The position numbers and the translations under genes are program-made. Of a stretch of DNA of 13,062 nt, positions 10,799 to 13,062 are shown one piece after another (the first letter of the stretch is position 1; the number at the start of each line of letters is the position of its first letter). Source of the DNA: CAYJWS01 sp964373925 (lineage in GTDB: Bacteria > Patescibacteriota > Patescibacteriia > Buchananbacterales > GWA2-38-13); NCBI GenBank assembly GCA_964373925.1, contig CAYJWS010000034.1, positions 1 to 13,062 on the forward strand, written 5' to 3'. The notes below the pieces were generated by a model that was given only the letters and a program-made list of their open reading frames with translations, had not been told where the DNA came from and did no database searches.

Positions 10799-12901
10799 TT
10801 ACTGTATAGATAAATTCAACTTCAAAATCTCCTTCACCTTATTAATTATAGCATCTTTTGAAATTTCTTCGTAGTTAAGCAATTCTTGGGGCTTTCCGCT
10901 CTGGGGCATTTTACGGACGGCAAGGGAATAGACTCTTGCACGCACATCTCCCCCCTCACCCTGCCCTCTCCCCGTTGGGGAGAGGAGGACTTTTTTAGAT
11001 TCTCCCTCGCCCCTCTGGGCCACTCGGCCGTGAGCTCGGGCCGAATCGGGAGAGGGGTGCCTGTCCACCAAAGCTTTAGCGAAGGCGGAGGGTGAGGGGA
11101 AGTAGTCAAGAGCGCTTCTCACGGCCTCGCCGATCCCCCCTTCGGCAAAGTGATCTTCTACAGTAATGATCGCTTGTGTTTCGTGAGCGGCTTTTGCAAG
11201 GGTGGCACTATCTATCGGCTTTATACTATAAAGATCTATGACGCGAAGATTTACTCCTTCCTTTTTCATCTCCTCATGCGCCGCGAGCGCCTCGTGAAGG
11301 GTGATTCCTGCCGATACAATCGTGATACTGTCATTGGGCGATTGACGAATAACACAGCTTCCGCCGATGCGAAAATTGTGAGCAATAAACTCTGTGGTGA
11401 TGCCAGACCCCCTCTCACTCTCCCCCTCATGAGGGGGAGAAATAAAGTGGGGGTCGTAGATTACGGGCGTGAGCGCGCGCGTAGTCCTTATATAGACATT
11501 TCCTTTATGCTTGGCGGCTTCTTCTACAAGCGCGTGCGTGGAAACAGCATCGCAAGGATACAAAACTACGCCGTCAAGAAGTGTCCTAAACATCGCGATA
11601 TCCTCAAGCCCCATCTGCGACGGCCCGTCTTCGCCGATTGAAACTCCGGCGTGTGAACCGCAAAATTTAATATTTGAATCTGAATATTGCGCCATACGAA
11701 TCTGGTCATACGCCCGCGTAAAAAAAGCGGCAAATGTTGAAACAAAGGGAATTTTCCCGCGCCGTGCAAGCCCCGCTGCCGCTCCGACCATATTTTGCTC
11801 CGCAATATACATTTCAAAAAATCTCTTTGGGTATGCCTTTTGAAATATTTCAGCAAAAGTGGAGTTGGATACCTCCGCGTCTAAAACAACTATTTGAGGA
11901 TACTTTTCTGCGATTCGCACAAGCGCCTCGCCGTAGGCCTTGCGAGTGGCATATGATTCTGAAACTTGAAACGTAAAACTTGAAACATTTTTGGAATTTG
12001 AATTTTGAATTTGTTTGGAAATTGAAAATTGAGAATTGGAAATTTCCGCCGATTTCGGTTTTAATAATTCACCATGAATATCCTTATCTATTTCACCAAG
12101 TTCTTTTAACGCCATCTGTAGCTGGTCGGCGGTGAGCGCTTTGCCATGCCAACCATCTTTATTTTCAAATATCTTTACTCCTTTGCCCTTAATAGTTTTT
12201 GCAATAATCATTGTCGGCCTGCCTTTTACCCGCATAGCTCTATCAAAGGCTTTCGATATTTCCTTAAGATCATGGCCATCAATAGCATACGTCTGCCAGC
12301 CGAAAGCAGAAATCCGTTTTACATACGCTTGAACTTTATGTCCATACATGGTTTCTCCCCTCTGTCCCAAGCGATTGACATCCAATATGCCAATGAGATT
12401 ATCCAGTTTGTAATACATGGCAATTTGTATCGCCTCCCACACAGAGCCTTCCGCCATCTCGCTGTCCCCTAAAAGCACATACGTTTTATAGGAAAGCTTA
12501 TCAAGCTTCGCGTTAAGCGCCATGCCAACGCCAATAGAAAGCCCTTGCCCAAGCGATCCTGTTGCCGCTTCAGTAAAGGGAAACCTCATGGTCGGATGGC
12601 CTTCGAGCCGGCTTTCGAGCTTTCGCAATGTTAATAATTCTTTTTCAGAAATTTTTCCTGCCGCGGCATACAGCGAGTACAAAAGCGGCGAGGCATGGCC
12701 TTTTGAAAAAATCAAACGGTCGTTATTTAAATTTTTCGGATCATCTATATCGGCGTGGAAAAATCCACCAAACATAAGAGTGGCCATCAGATCCGCGGCT
12801 GAAAGCGATGAGGTTGGATGCCCAGATCCCGCCTCGGTTGTTGAAACAAGAGAATAATATCGAATGAGTTTTGCAAGCTTTTCAAGATTTTTTTGTTGCA
12901 T
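10799..12901 (-). CDS. tkt: Transketolase with three repeat-derived insertions
   Basis: 700 residues; moves two-carbon ketol units between sugar phosphates using thiamine diphosphate and a divalent metal. The PP domain has GSGHP at 25-29, KGHAS at 67-71 and GDSEMAEG at 145-152 (metal/TPP site). The Pyr domain has ATRKAYG at 318-324, the catalytic Glu E368 in AEQNM, and GPSQMGLEDI at 426-435. The C-terminal domain has VEDHFAEGGIGEAV and SLAVRKMPQSGKPQELL. Three segments look foreign: about 287-314 (Asn/Ser/Gln-rich linker), 483-499 (FISPPHEGESERG) and about 601-651 (SPDSARAHGRVAQRGEGES, SPTGRGQGEG). All are encoded by intergenic-type repeats. Without them the protein would be about 605 residues, close to other short transketolases. 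All catalytic motifs are intact. No Shine-Dalgarno site precedes the ATG. Confidence 0.92.
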   Translation of the reverse strand: MQQKNLEKLAKLIRYYSLVSTTEAGSGHPTSSLSAADLMATLMFGGFFHADIDDPKNLNNDRLIFSKGHASPLLYSLYAAAGKISEKELLTLRKLESRLEGHPTMRFPFTEAATGSLGQGLSIGVGMALNAKLDKLSYKTYVLLGDSEMAEGSVWEAIQIAMYYKLDNLIGILDVNRLGQRGETMYGHKVQAYVKRISAFGWQTYAIDGHDLKEISKAFDRAMRVKGRPTMIIAKTIKGKGVKIFENKDGWHGKALTADQLQMALKELGEIDKDIHGELLKPKSAEISNSQFSISKQIQNSNSKNVSSFTFQVSESYATRKAYGEALVRIAEKYPQIVVLDAEVSNSTFAEIFQKAYPKRFFEMYIAEQNMVGAAAGLARRGKIPFVSTFAAFFTRAYDQIRMAQYSDSNIKFCGSHAGVSIGEDGPSQMGLEDIAMFRTLLDGVVLYPCDAVSTHALVEEAAKHKGNVYIRTTRALTPVIYDPHFISPPHEGESERGSGITTEFIAHNFRIGGSCVIRQSPNDSITIVSAGITLHEALAAHEEMKKEGVNLRVIDLYSIKPIDSATLAKAAHETQAIITVEDHFAEGGIGEAVRSALDYFPSPSAFAKALVDRHPSPDSARAHGRVAQRGEGESKKVLLSPTGRGQGEGGDVRARVYSLAVRKMPQSGKPQELLNYEEISKDAIINKVKEILKLNLSIQ
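10952..11099. mobile_element. Palindromic element inside transketolase, C-terminal domain
   Basis: Ends are an 11-bp inverted repeat, CCCCTCACCCT (10952-10962) and AGGGTGAGGGG (11089-11099). Inside are a CCTCTCCCC gtt GGGGAGAGG hairpin (10965-10985) and a full copy of the 53-bp dispersed repeat (11003-11055). The element is translated as part of transketolase. At 148 bp it is not a multiple of three, so extra flanking bases must have come with the insertion or been adjusted afterwards. Confidence 0.85.
11406..11455. mobile_element. Palindromic element inside transketolase, Pyr domain
   Basis: GACCCCC (11406-11412) and GGGGGTC (11449-11455) bound a perfect 20-bp palindrome, CTCCCCCTCATGAGGGGGAG (11420-11439). 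It is the same family as at 77-111 and 721-755. It encodes about 17 residues between IYD and GITTEF, just before the FRIGGS strand of the Pyr domain. Confidence 0.85.
11961..12044. repeat. Low-complexity oligomer repeat inside transketolase linker
   Basis: Two 14-base units (AAACTTGAAACGTA, AAACTTGAAACATT) are followed by degenerate GAATTTGAATTTTG and GGAAATTGAAAATTG oligomers. The same kind of sequence (AAGTTTTATGTTTCAAG, reverse sense) is non-coding at 860-884. Here it encodes an Asn/Ser/Gln-rich linker between the PP and Pyr domains. Confidence 0.8.
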
Positions 12902-12965
12902 ACACGGAATAAATATTATTTTATAAAACCACTCACTATAAACTACTTGCTACTTACTTATATAT

Positions 12966-12971
12966 ATTATA
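12966..12971 (-). promoter_or_regulatory. Possible -10 of transketolase
   Basis: TATAAT on the minus strand lies about 65 bases before the ATG, with no convincing -35. The gap 12902-13062 otherwise shows only AT-rich sequence and degenerate AAGTAAGTAG oligomers. Confidence 0.3.
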
Positions 12972-13062
12972 CTTCCTTTTTCGATATAAAAAAAGTTTAC
13001 CATTTCAAAATATTTGCAATAATTTTTTTTATATGGTAGCATTCATTGTTGTTCTTTAAAAC

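Noticed and set aside
11150..11641. Plus-strand frame of 163 codons opposite transketolase
   Set aside because: It mirrors a well-supported gene and has no recognisable motif or start signal.
10799..12901. Transketolase as a pseudogene because of the repeats
   Set aside because: The frame is uninterrupted and all TPP, metal and catalytic motifs are intact; the insertions fall between conserved blocks.

Overview
The window looks like a piece of a small-genome bacterium, most likely a Candidate Phyla Radiation (Patescibacteria/Parcubacteria-like) member. This is an inference from several things: a compact central-carbon gene set (bifunctional phosphoglucose/phosphomannose isomerase, transketolase, transaldolase, fused KorA-type oxidoreductase), an HU of the long-arm GRNPATGE type, AT-rich spacers packed with short palindromes and low-complexity oligomer repeats, and few Shine-Dalgarno sites. 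No rRNA or other phylogenetic marker is present, so placement stays tentative. Every gene I accept lies on the minus strand.

Layout, read in transcription order from right to left. 12901-7627: transketolase, a small three-helix membrane protein, two tandem transaldolase paralogs and a metal-dependent cyclase/hydrolase. 7406-6985: a DUF559 (Vsr-like) nuclease gene tightly bracketed by GC-rich inverted repeats. 6938-5453: phosphoglucose/phosphomannose isomerase, then HU with an extended -10 promoter and an intrinsic terminator. 5391-5245: a promoter-to-terminator unit that may encode a small RNA. 5233-4631: a hypothetical protein with its own sigma70-like promoter and terminator. 4336-882: a GH1 beta-glycosidase, a small Cys/His-rich protein and a fused gamma-alpha 2-oxoacid:ferredoxin oxidoreductase subunit. 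619-109: a second DUF559 gene, also repeat-bracketed, whose 3' end is split by a roughly 139-bp element.

Metabolically the genes fit together. The glycosidase would release hexoses, the isomerase feeds fructose-6-phosphate, transketolase and transaldolase run the non-oxidative pentose phosphate interconversions, and the oxidoreductase couples 2-oxoacids to ferredoxin. Its TPP-binding beta subunit is not in the window.

Four things stand out. (1) The second transaldolase copy keeps the Schiff-base lysine but has replaced at least five other positions that line the active site in this family. (2) The transketolase reading frame carries three separate stretches made of intergenic-type repeats, all kept in frame, which resembles the Rickettsia palindromic elements. 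(3) Both DUF559 genes sit inside inverted GC-rich repeats that supply their stop-codon context and their ribosome binding sites, suggesting a repeat-nuclease cassette. (4) A probable small RNA unit lies between HU and its downstream neighbour.
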